Positions 53,829-60,776 of a stretch of DNA of 64,000 nucleotides are shown here, in pieces; the first letter of the stretch is position 1; each line of letters opens with the position of its first letter. The notes beneath the pieces are model-generated. The model ran no database searches. It was not told where the DNA came from and worked only from the letters and a program-made list of their open reading frames with translations. This DNA comes from an uncultured Paraprevotella sp. GTDB lineage: Bacteria; Bacteroidota; Bacteroidia; Bacteroidales; Bacteroidaceae. The stretch lies in contig CALULA010000012.1 of NCBI GenBank assembly GCA_944321365.1, positions 1-64,000 of the forward strand, in the 5' to 3' direction. Position numbers and translations under genes: made by a program.

Positions 53829-54701
53829 ATGAGATACCTTAATCCAAAGGCCGACCTCACTTTCAAGAAAGTGTTCGGCGAGCACCCGGACCTCGTCATC
53901 AGCTTCCTCAACGCCCTGCTCCCCTTCGAGCATCCCGACGAGGAAATACGGCAGGTGGAGTACCTCAATCCGGAACTCGTGCCGCAGAATCCGCTCCGCA
54001 AGGACAGCATCGTCGACGTGCGGTGCAGAGACATGCGGGGGAGGCAGTTCATCGTGGAGATGCAGATGATGTGGACCTCGGCCTACCGCCAGCGCGTGCT
54101 CTTCAACGCATCCAAGGCCTACGTCAGCCAGCTGGAGATGGGCAGCGACTACGGCCTGCTGCAGCCCGTGTGGTCGCTCAATCTCGTCAACGACACGTTC
54201 TCTCCCAGCGAGGGCTACTACCACGACTTCCGCATCGTGGAGACGCAGGAGACGCATGAGGTCATCGAGGGACTGCGGTTCGTCTTCATCGAGCTGCCCA
54301 AGTTCACGCCCAAGGACCACGGCCAGAAACAGATGCAGACCCTCTGGCTACGCTTCCTCACAGAAATAGACGAACATACGGTCGAGGTGCCGCAGGAGCT
54401 GATGGAGACGCCAGAAATACACAAGGCCGTGACACAGCTGGAGGAATCGGCCTTCAGCGAGGCGCAACTGCGCGGATATGAGAAATTCTGGGACATGGTG
54501 AGCACCGCCAAGATGCACATCAGCAGTTCTTTCCAGGACGGCAAGGCCGAGGGACTGGCCGAAGGCAAAGCCGAAGGGCTGGCTGAAGGGCGCAGCGAGG
54601 AGCGGCTCGCGATAGCGCGGAACATGAAAGCCAAAGGCCTCCCCGCAGCCACCATCGCCGCAGTCACGGGACTGTCCGTCCGCGAAGTCGGGGAGCTCTG
54701 A
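53829..54701 (+). CDS. Rpn-family PD-(D/E)XK nuclease / transposase-like protein
   Basis: The 290-residue protein starts MRYLNPKADLTFKKVFGEHP and has the nuclease triad D63 (SIVDVRC) and E77-x-Q79 (FIVEMQM), as in RpnA-type recombination-promoting nucleases (PF12784-like). Residues about 225-245 are imperfect 4-residue repeats (EGLAEGKAEGLAEG, encoded by a 12-bp DNA repeat), then a DNA-binding-looking tail (MKAKGLPAATIAAVTGLSVREV). These genes are mobile and often multicopy, though no terminal repeats are seen here. Array F lies 38 bases after the stop. A decayed paralogue lies at 57.6-58.1 kb. Confidence 0.9.
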   Translation: MRYLNPKADLTFKKVFGEHPDLVISFLNALLPFEHPDEEIRQVEYLNPELVPQNPLRKDSIVDVRCRDMRGRQFIVEMQMMWTSAYRQRVLFNASKAYVSQLEMGSDYGLLQPVWSLNLVNDTFSPSEGYYHDFRIVETQETHEVIEGLRFVFIELPKFTPKDHGQKQMQTLWLRFLTEIDEHTVEVPQELMETPEIHKAVTQLEESAFSEAQLRGYEKFWDMVSTAKMHISSSFQDGKAEGLAEGKAEGLAEGRSEERLAIARNMKAKGLPAATIAAVTGLSVREVGEL

Positions 54702-54738
54702 CCTCTGGCGGGCATCCGCCGCAGAACTTCCGGCGGCG

Positions 54739-54768
54739 TTGCGCAAAAACGGTCGCCATCTTGCACAA
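54739..54768 (+). repeat. 22-bp-period array F (two units)
   Basis: TTGCGCAA at 54739 and TTGCACAA at 54761 are exactly 22 bp apart, 38 bases after the Rpn nuclease stop. It is the shortest clear array. Confidence 0.6.
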
Positions 54769-54945
54769 GAAAATCCGGCGGCCCGCCCGACGGGACAAAG
54801 ACACCACAGCACAGGACGCCCCCAACGGGCGGGGCGCATCCCGCTCTGCCCCCACCACCTCTCCGCCACGACCTCGCCCATTTTCCCCCGCGTCCGGACG
54901 ACAACGAACAGGAAACAGGAAGAAACAAAAAGGTATGCAGCGGAA

Positions 54946-54981
54946 AAAATCCGGTAAAAACCCGCCATTTTACCGGATTTT
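54946..54981. other. Perfect 14-bp inverted repeat with 8-base loop
   Basis: AAAATCCGGTAAAA and TTTTACCGGATTTT face each other exactly. It could be a bidirectional terminator for the Rpn gene (245 bases past its stop) or an operator for the gene starting at 55077. The rest of the 375-bp spacer (54702-55076) holds only array F and a weak -7 box (TAATTTCG, 55017-55024). Confidence 0.6.
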
Positions 54982-55076
54982 ATACCAAAACGCACAATTA
55001 CTTGCCCATTTCTTCTTAATTTCGCACCCGATTCAGCATGAATTCATCTAATTATTAACAATAAACAGAATAAGAC

Positions 55077-57077
55077 ATGAAGAAATTATTTACTTTTCTT
55101 TTGTTGGGATGCGCAGGCCTAATCGGCACACAAGCCCAAGGCGTGTATCAAATCCCTAATTCGGACTTCGAGGACTGGGCTGCAGACAACGAGCCGGGCA
55201 ACGGGTGGAACTCTTTTGCTTCGGCAACAGGCCGTTTAAACTGGGCTGCAAATAATTCGCCAGCACCTAAAAAAGTAGAAGGATACAATAGTACTTATGC
55301 TGTCTATCTTAAATCAAAATCCATTTTAGGGCAAAAAGCCAACGGCAACCTGACTACAGGGATTATTAACATGGGATCAATGACACCCGATGATGCGACC
55401 AAAAACTTCAACTTTACAGACAGGGACAACGACGGGCACTATTTGCTTTTCGACGGTACTCCGGATGCCGTAAGCTGCTATGCCAAGTTCACCAGCGGAG
55501 GAAGTGAAAACGGTCGGGCACAATTCATTCTGCATGGCGACTGCGACTATCACGACCCAGAAGATGCGACACAAGCGGGATATAAAATAGGCAGTGCAGC
55601 CATTCTCATCAAACCTACAACTGAGTGGACCTATTGCTCAGCTACTTTTGACTATACAGGCGTCGAGAAACCCGAAAAACAATATATGCTCGCCTCGCTG
55701 ACCACAAACCCCAACGCCGGAGCCTCCGCAAATGATGAATTGATCGTAGACTGCATCAGAATCATCTACAACTCAGAACTGGCCACCCTGACTTACGATG
55801 ATGAAAACATCTTCAAGAAAGGACAGACTGCATACGACTTGTCGGAAAAGGCCTATGACGCAAGCCTGCTGACCTGCACTTCAAACGGACGCGCTGCCAC
55901 CATCGAGCCGAGATACAACGAAGCAACAGGACTGCTGACTATCACCGTCAAGGGTGACGACTGGAGCGAAGAGAACCTCAACCAGCATGTCTATACCATC
56001 CAGTTCAAGACCGCTGTGACCACCAACTACACCAACGGCCTGTCCGTAGGTATCAACGGAGAATATACAGCTCCCCAGGAAACGACCATCCAACTGATAG
56101 AACAAGTGGACGGCACTTATTCTTTCGTCCTGAAAAACTTCTATCTTGACGTATTGGCTGTCGGAAACATCCAATTGGACAACCTGAGCCTCGTGGACGG
56201 AAAAATCTCTACATCTCAAGGCATAGCCATCACCGCCGGAGACGATCCCGATGTAGACTGGTTCGGACCGAAACTCACTCTGATGTCTGGAGGCTCTATC
56301 CCCGTTGAATTGAGCGCAACCGTCTACGATGAGGAGAATATGACGGCAGAAATCGCCATAGACATGACTAAACTGCTCGATCAAATGATTAACGTCACGT
56401 TCGCCCCTCCATTCACACTCAACAGCAGCACAAGCATCGGTGAAGAAACGAGCAATCTTTATAACGTAGAATTCAGCCGCTCGTTCCCCGCCGGATGGAG
56501 CACCATCTGCCTGCCGTTCGCAACAACCGTGGAGGCTTTGGGTGCAACCCAGGCACAGGAATTCACCGATTTCGCCAACAACACGCTGGAGTTCACGAAA
56601 GTGTCCACCGGTGAACTGGCAGCCAACACGCCCTACCTGATCCACTTCGAGCAGGCCAAGGACCTGAGCGCAGCTCCCATCTATGCCCCGATGACGGTGG
56701 AAAGCAGCACACCTGAAGCCGTAACCTTCGGCGACGTGACCTTCACGGGCAACTACACTGCCGGCATGAGCATGGAGGGCTACTACGGTGTGGCTGACAA
56801 GAACGGCTCGCAGTATATCATGAAAGGCGGCAGCAACAGCACGCTGGGCAGCACCGGTGCCTACTTCAGTGTGGCAGGTGCGGCAGCCGAGGTGAACAGA
56901 CTCGCCCTCGACCTGGAGGGCGTGACAGCCATCGGCAGCGTGGAGACCGAAGGGGCTGAGGACGCCTTCGACGTCTACAGCATCAGCGGAGTGAAAGTGC
57001 GCACAGGTGCAACAAACCTGGACGGCCTGCAACGCGGTCTGTATATCGTGAACGGAAAGAAAGTGCTGGTGAAATAA
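55077..57077 (+). CDS. PCMD plus calycin-like secreted protein
   Basis: The 666-residue protein has a signal peptide (MKKLFTFLLLGCAGLIGTQAQ), a PCMD-like beta-sandwich domain (about 22-235; IPNSDFEDWAADNEPGNGWNS), a linker with a typical PCMD C-part (about 240-310), a calycin-like domain (about 315-450; LSVGINGEYTAPQETTIQLIEQ, SFVLKNFYLDV) and a further beta-rich domain (about 460-620; FSRSFPAGWSTICLPFATTV). The C-terminal tail DVYSISGVKVRTGATNL then DGLQRGLYIVNGKKVLVK matches that of the 53-kb calycin protein. A small peptide gene follows 53 bases later. Function unknown; surface ligand binding is inference. Confidence 0.85.
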   Translation: MKKLFTFLLLGCAGLIGTQAQGVYQIPNSDFEDWAADNEPGNGWNSFASATGRLNWAANNSPAPKKVEGYNSTYAVYLKSKSILGQKANGNLTTGIINMGSMTPDDATKNFNFTDRDNDGHYLLFDGTPDAVSCYAKFTSGGSENGRAQFILHGDCDYHDPEDATQAGYKIGSAAILIKPTTEWTYCSATFDYTGVEKPEKQYMLASLTTNPNAGASANDELIVDCIRIIYNSELATLTYDDENIFKKGQTAYDLSEKAYDASLLTCTSNGRAATIEPRYNEATGLLTITVKGDDWSEENLNQHVYTIQFKTAVTTNYTNGLSVGINGEYTAPQETTIQLIEQVDGTYSFVLKNFYLDVLAVGNIQLDNLSLVDGKISTSQGIAITAGDDPDVDWFGPKLTLMSGGSIPVELSATVYDEENMTAEIAIDMTKLLDQMINVTFAPPFTLNSSTSIGEETSNLYNVEFSRSFPAGWSTICLPFATTVEALGATQAQEFTDFANNTLEFTKVSTGELAANTPYLIHFEQAKDLSAAPIYAPMTVESSTPEAVTFGDVTFTGNYTAGMSMEGYYGVADKNGSQYIMKGGSNSTLGSTGAYFSVAGAAAEVNRLALDLEGVTAIGSVETEGAEDAFDVYSISGVKVRTGATNLDGLQRGLYIVNGKKVLVK

Positions 57078-57129
57078 CACCGGCACTTCCGCCAAAAAAG
57101 CAAACAACAAAGAATAAAAACATACAATC

Positions 57130-57303
57130 ATGAAAAGAAAAAGAACTTACACCCCCCCCACTGTGCATTTTACGCATATGGATAGCTGTGAAAATATACT
57201 ACAATCATCCTTAGGAAGCGGAGACAGCAACTCCATCGGCCTGAGCGATGAGGAGTTCGATGCCGTATTCCGCTCCAACAGGAATGTCTGGGATCTGGAC
57301 TAA
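57130..57303 (+). CDS. 57-residue small peptide (Bacteroidales MK-K-Y-x-P-x-V type)
   Basis: The open frame ATG 57130 to TAA 57301-57303 is shorter than the usual ORF cut-off. The sequence opens MKRKRTYTPPTVHFTHMDSC, continues ENILQSSLGSGDSNSIGLSD and ends in an acidic tail, EEFDAVFRSNRNVWDLD. Many Bacteroidales genomes carry short genes with this design (basic start, Tyr-x-x-Pro-x-Val, a Gly/Ser-rich middle, acidic-aromatic end); their role is not known. It follows the PCMD/calycin protein by 53 bases with no terminator between, and a strong hairpin follows it, so it is probably the second gene of that transcript. Confidence 0.75.
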   Translation: MKRKRTYTPPTVHFTHMDSCENILQSSLGSGDSNSIGLSDEEFDAVFRSNRNVWDLD

Positions 57304-57325
57304 ACCTCAAACCACATAACACAAA

Positions 57326-57361
57326 AACAGGGGAGTGTCGGAACGAACGACCTCCCCTGTT
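57326..57361 (+). terminator. Hairpin terminator after the 57-residue peptide gene
   Basis: AACAGGGGAG pairs with CTCCCCTGTT, with an inner GTCG/CGAC extension after one bulged base. It lies 22 bases after the peptide stop; the T-run is weak. Confidence 0.7.
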
Positions 57362-57560
57362 CTGCTTGACGACGCTACATGTTTCAGGAATGCTTCAGCC
57401 TGTAACACTCTTATTTCGACCACATTATCCTTCAAACTGAAAGATGAAGGGTATTTTTCAGAAAACTCCTGTAAAGGGAAAGCGGGAAAGAAGCTCCTTT
57501 ACACGGCACAACCAGCAAAAGAAAAACAAGACAAAAGAAAGCATTGTCATTTCTTTTTCG

Positions 57561-57568
57561 TACCTTTG
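57561..57568 (+). promoter_or_regulatory. Orphan -7 box (TACCTTTG) ahead of the Rpn remnant
   Basis: An exact consensus that is immediately followed by the middle of an Rpn coding sequence, as if the start of the gene was deleted. The 230 bp before it show nothing recognisable. Confidence 0.55.
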
Positions 57569-58105
57569 CCTGACAAGTTCCGCACGGATGTAGTGTTAGC
57601 AGACAGAGATACACATCTGGAGTTTTCTGACAAGTTGCGTTTCATCTTCCTGCAACTGCCCTGCTTCACAAAAGAGGAAAATGAATGTGAGAATGGTTTT
57701 GAACGTTGGATTTATGTACTCAAAAACATGGAAACATTACACAGACTGCCTTTCAAGGCACGCAAAGCCGTATTCGAGAAGCTGGAACAAATAGTAGACA
57801 TTGCCGCACTTTCCAAAGAAGAACGTCAGAAATACGATGAAAGCATCAAGGTCTATCGGGACAGTATGGCCGTGCTTGAATATGCCAAACAAGACGGAAT
57901 GGCCAAAGGTATGGCCAAAGGATTCGCCCAAGGCATGGAACAAGGGATAGAACAAGGAATGAAGCAGGGAATAGAACAAGGGATAGAACAAGGGAAAAAA
58001 AGCGAACGGTTGCAGAACGCCCGCAAAATGATAGAAAAAGGAATCCCGCCGACGGACATAGCCGACATTACAGGACTCAGCCTTGAAGAAATCAGCCGTC
58101 TGTGA
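57569..58105 (+). pseudogene. 5'-truncated Rpn-family nuclease remnant
   Basis: In-frame sequence from 57569 reads as the C-terminal 60% of an Rpn/PF12784-type protein (KLRFIFLQLPCFTKEENECE, FERWIYVLKNME) and ends in the typical GMxxG repeats and a tail (GIPPTDIADITGLSLEEISRL) like that of the intact paralogue. The N-terminal region with the D...ExQ nuclease triad is absent, and the ATG at 57335 lies within a terminator hairpin and is not a credible start. A tandem 12-bp DNA repeat encodes the GIEQ/GMKQ stretch (about 57898-57995). Confidence 0.8.
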
Positions 58106-58133
58106 ACCGGCAATGAGCTACGCAGCCCCTTCT

Positions 58134-59255
58134 CTATGATACAGACGCAGAGCTGTTCCGCTCTTCCTTTTTACGCCGCAAGTAGTCGTCCAGTCCCATC
58201 CCCTCCATGCGCTCGAAACACGTGCGGGCCGTCTTTGCCGAACCGAAACCGACACCCAGACAATCGTTCACCGTACGAATAGAACCTGACGATACGCCAC
58301 GCTTCAACGCTGCAATACGATAGGAATTGATATAATCGTGGCTGTTATTGTAGCCCTGACTGCGAAGACACTGCAACAGAAGGTGCCGGTTGATGCCTGT
58401 GGCCAGACACAGACGGTCGCGCCCGAAGGTATTGTCCTTCCAGTCGTGATTGTGTTGCATGAAATATTCCACGCGCTCAAACCTCCGCCGGTTGGCTTCG
58501 TTGAAATCCTCTTTGTCAGCCTGTACAATGGTTTCATCCGTAGGCGCCTCATCCACTTCGATGATTTCCGGTTTAGGCAAGTGCATGGCCATGGTTTCCA
58601 ATGTGCGATAGAAAAGATACATGTTAAGCACGCAGAACAGACAGTAATAGACCAACAGCAGGTTCACATCAAACACAGCCGTCACGACGACATAAAAGAC
58701 CGTATTCGCCCCCATGGCCGTGACGTAACCTTTCAGGTAACGGGGAATCTCAGTGCTCCTGGCCTGCAGATGAGGCAGACGGATGATGTTGGCCACATAG
58801 TAAATAGACAACCCGAAACCGGCCAGACGGAACAACATGTCCGGCCTCCACCAGCAACCGGCCAGTTCGGCATAAGAGCGCAGAATGACCGGACGACTTC
58901 CCAGCAACAGGCTTACTATATATAATATAATAAGGAGTATGGCCGGCAATGCGTAACGCCACATACGCCCCCACTGCAGGTAACCCGGCATGGAAATGCC
59001 CAAAGGATAGATGCCCTGCAAAAAAGAAGTCACCACTAAAGCCAACAACATGAACGGATGAAGCAGGCCTATGTTCTCGAACTTCAGCAAAGAGCCGAAC
59101 GGGATGGCCACACACGTCAGTACACCGAATATCCCCATGATCCATGCAAGGGACAGATACTGCACTTTATAACGGGAATAAAGCGACAAAACAGAAGCCA
59201 TCATCAAATGGACGGTGGCTATGACGACAATTATGATAAGAACAAAGGTCTGCAT
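58134..59255 (-). CDS. Membrane-embedded AraC-like transcription regulator
   Basis: The 373-residue protein has about seven hydrophobic helices over residues 1-225 and a C-terminal cytoplasmic domain (about 270-365) with an AraC-type double helix-turn-helix look (NRHLLLQCLRSQGYNNSHDYINSYRI, VNDCLGVGFGSAKTARTCFERMEG). Such membrane-bound one-component regulators are common in Bacteroidales but largely unstudied. Two overlapping -7 boxes lie just upstream. No adjacent target is evident; it runs convergent to the Rpn remnant and codirectional with recO. Confidence 0.8.
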   Translation of the reverse strand: MQTFVLIIIVVIATVHLMMASVLSLYSRYKVQYLSLAWIMGIFGVLTCVAIPFGSLLKFENIGLLHPFMLLALVVTSFLQGIYPLGISMPGYLQWGRMWRYALPAILLIILYIVSLLLGSRPVILRSYAELAGCWWRPDMLFRLAGFGLSIYYVANIIRLPHLQARSTEIPRYLKGYVTAMGANTVFYVVVTAVFDVNLLLVYYCLFCVLNMYLFYRTLETMAMHLPKPEIIEVDEAPTDETIVQADKEDFNEANRRRFERVEYFMQHNHDWKDNTFGRDRLCLATGINRHLLLQCLRSQGYNNSHDYINSYRIAALKRGVSSGSIRTVNDCLGVGFGSAKTARTCFERMEGMGLDDYLRRKKEERNSSASVS

Positions 59256-59262
59256 ACTCCGG

Positions 59263-59279
59263 CAAAGATAGCAAAAATA
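59263..59279 (-). promoter_or_regulatory. Two staggered -7 boxes (TATCTTTG and TATTTTTG) of the membrane regulator
   Basis: Both match TAnnTTTG on the minus strand (59263-59270 and 59272-59279). The nearer one is only 7 bases from the ATG at 59255 and would leave almost no leader. Confidence 0.5.
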
Positions 59280-59284
59280 TAAAA

Positions 59285-60010
59285 TCAGGAGAACACTTCC
59301 TTCAATACATCTAAAGATTTTAACTCCGGAAACTCCGGCACATGCAGACGGTAGTAATCATTCAACACCTCCAGAAACCGCTCGCGTTCTCGTCTGTTCA
59401 TCACAAAGAAACGCATGGAATCGTAATTCATCCGCATGAAAAGCGGAATAAGTGCGGCTTCACGCGGCCCCAAACAAGCGACATGCAACGGGCGTCCGTG
59501 CACAAAACAAGCATTCTGCATGTCGAACCAATCCCCCTCACGCCAAGCTTCCACATTGGGATAGAAGCCCAAAAAACGAGTCAGGCGAGTGATGAAGACC
59601 AGATGAAAATTAGAAAATGACCGCTCACTGGCATCCAACCACTGCAAAGAATAAAGTATATAAGAAAAAAGCGAGTCATTCTCTCCTTCATGCTTTAACA
59701 CACGACAAAGGAACTCTGCCAAAAACAAAGCAATGGATGCCTTGTAAGGCTCATAAGGCAAGGTGGTATAGGTATACCCCCACCGCACATCGCCCAATCG
59801 CTGAAGAGAAGCTTTCTGCCGATAATCGAAATCGATATCCAGAATAGAAAGCGGTCGGAAAAACACACTCTTCAGCACAGCCTTGCGCGACCGTGGAATT
59901 TTCACCATAAACGACACTGTCCCCCGCACAGCCGTATAAATATCTACCACTAAAGCATTGTCGCCATATCGCAATGAACGCAAAACAATTCCCCGCGTCT
60001 TTTCTTGCAT
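59285..60010 (-). CDS. recO: DNA repair protein RecO
   Basis: The 241-residue protein has the N-terminal OB fold (TRGIVLRSLRYGDNALVVDIYTAVRGT) and a helical domain (ASIALFLAEFLCRVLKHEGEN, FLGFYPNV), as in RecO. It loads RecA onto SSB-coated gaps with RecR. The start at 60010 gives the family N-terminus; the longer frame would add about 67 residues of unrelated sequence from the divergent spacer. The Cys4 zinc motif of some RecO proteins is not seen. Confidence 0.92.
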   Translation of the reverse strand: MQEKTRGIVLRSLRYGDNALVVDIYTAVRGTVSFMVKIPRSRKAVLKSVFFRPLSILDIDFDYRQKASLQRLGDVRWGYTYTTLPYEPYKASIALFLAEFLCRVLKHEGENDSLFSYILYSLQWLDASERSFSNFHLVFITRLTRFLGFYPNVEAWREGDWFDMQNACFVHGRPLHVACLGPREAALIPLFMRMNYDSMRFFVMNRRERERFLEVLNDYYRLHVPEFPELKSLDVLKEVFS

Positions 60011-60133
60011 AAAAACAGCCAATTTACAACCTAAAATTAAGCAAAACCCACCGAAAAACCTACAAACAACGCTGAAAAGATATTTTTTTGGAAGTTTTTC
60101 CCGATAATATTTTGGCAGATAAAGAAAAAGCAC

Positions 60134-60141
60134 TACCTTTG
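60134..60141 (+). promoter_or_regulatory. -7 box (TACCTTTG) of the tRNA-Glu / rpsT unit
   Basis: Exact consensus with TTTG about 19 bases upstream as the -33 element. It is 77 bases ahead of the tRNA. Confidence 0.7.
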
Positions 60142-60217
60142 CAACGCAAACGGAGAAAGGCATTAAAACATATAAAAATGCTTCTTTTCTTACAGCAAAG
60201 GCGAAAGCCAAGGTAGC

Positions 60218-60289
60218 GGTCCCTTCGTCTATCGGTTAGGACGAGAGATTTTCATTCTCTAAAGAGGAGTTCGACTCTCCTAGGGACTA
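60218..60289 (+). tRNA. tRNA-Glu (anticodon TTC)
   Basis: The cloverleaf can be folded by eye: acceptor GGTCCCT/AGGGACT with discriminator A89, D-arm CGTC...GACG, anticodon stem AGAGA/TCTCT with loop TTTTCAT (anticodon TTC at 60251-60253), and a T-arm with TTCGA. The CCA end is not encoded. Located 32 bases before rpsT. Confidence 0.95.
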
Positions 60290-60321
60290 CAAAGTTAAAC
60301 GATTTATATTAAACACTTGAG

Positions 60322-60576
60322 ATGGCAAACCATAAATCATCATTAAAAAGAATCCGTCAGGAGGAGAAAAGAAGACTCCACAATAGATATTACGCGAAGA
60401 CCATGCGTAATGCTGTTCGTAAGCTCCGTGCCACGACAGACAAGGCTGAGGCTACAGCGATGTATCCCAGTGTACAGAAGATGTTGGATAAATTAGCCAA
60501 GGTGAACATTATCCACAAAAACAAGGCTTCTAACCTGAAGTCGAAGTTGGCCAATTATATCAACCGTTTGGCGTAA
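60322..60576 (+). CDS. rpsT: 30S ribosomal protein S20
   Basis: The 84-residue basic helical protein begins [20 protein letters not shown] and has [16 protein letters not shown] and [18 protein letters not shown], the standard S20 pattern. It binds the 5' and 3'-minor domains of 16S rRNA. Probably cotranscribed with the upstream tRNA; a strong terminator follows. Confidence 0.98.
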   Translation: MANHKSSLKRIRQEEKRRLHNRYYAKTMRNAVRKLRATTDKAEATAMYPSVQKMLDKLAKVNIIHKNKASNLKSKLANYINRLA

Positions 60577-60635
60577 GCAGAAAAGAAAGGCATGTGCTGT
60601 CGTGTGCATGCCCTACATGAGAATAGAAAGATTTT

Positions 60636-60671
60636 AAGGGCGACTGGATTTGAAATCCAGTCGCCCTTTTT
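60636..60671 (+). terminator. Intrinsic terminator of rpsT
   Basis: AAGGGCGACTGGATTT and AAATCCAGTCGCCCTT form a perfect 16-bp stem, followed by TTTTCC. Confidence 0.92.
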
Positions 60672-60742
60672 CCTTACCCACAATCCCTCCCGCACGTCCC
60701 TTTTTCATGGCACATATTCTTTTCTTTTCCAAAAGAATTTAG

Positions 60743-60750
60743 TATATTTG
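60743..60750 (+). promoter_or_regulatory. -7 box (TATATTTG) of gyrB
   Basis: Exact consensus 26 bases upstream of the ATG at 60777. Confidence 0.75.
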
Positions 60751-60776
60751 TGCGTTAAAACGAACCTAACAAAACC

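Noticed and set aside
53829..54701. Insertion sequence boundaries around the Rpn nuclease
   Set aside because: No terminal inverted repeats or target-site duplications could be found by eye.
57335..57568. N-terminal part of the 256-codon frame ending at 58105
   Set aside because: The ATG lies in the terminator hairpin of the peptide gene and the first 78 codons do not resemble the Rpn family; a promoter box follows them.
60010..60211. 67-residue N-terminal extension of RecO
   Set aside because: It lies in the divergent promoter spacer and precedes the conserved MQEKTRGIVLRS start.
60218..60289. Integration (att) site at tRNA-Glu
   Set aside because: No integrase gene and no direct repeat of the tRNA 3' end were seen in the flanks.
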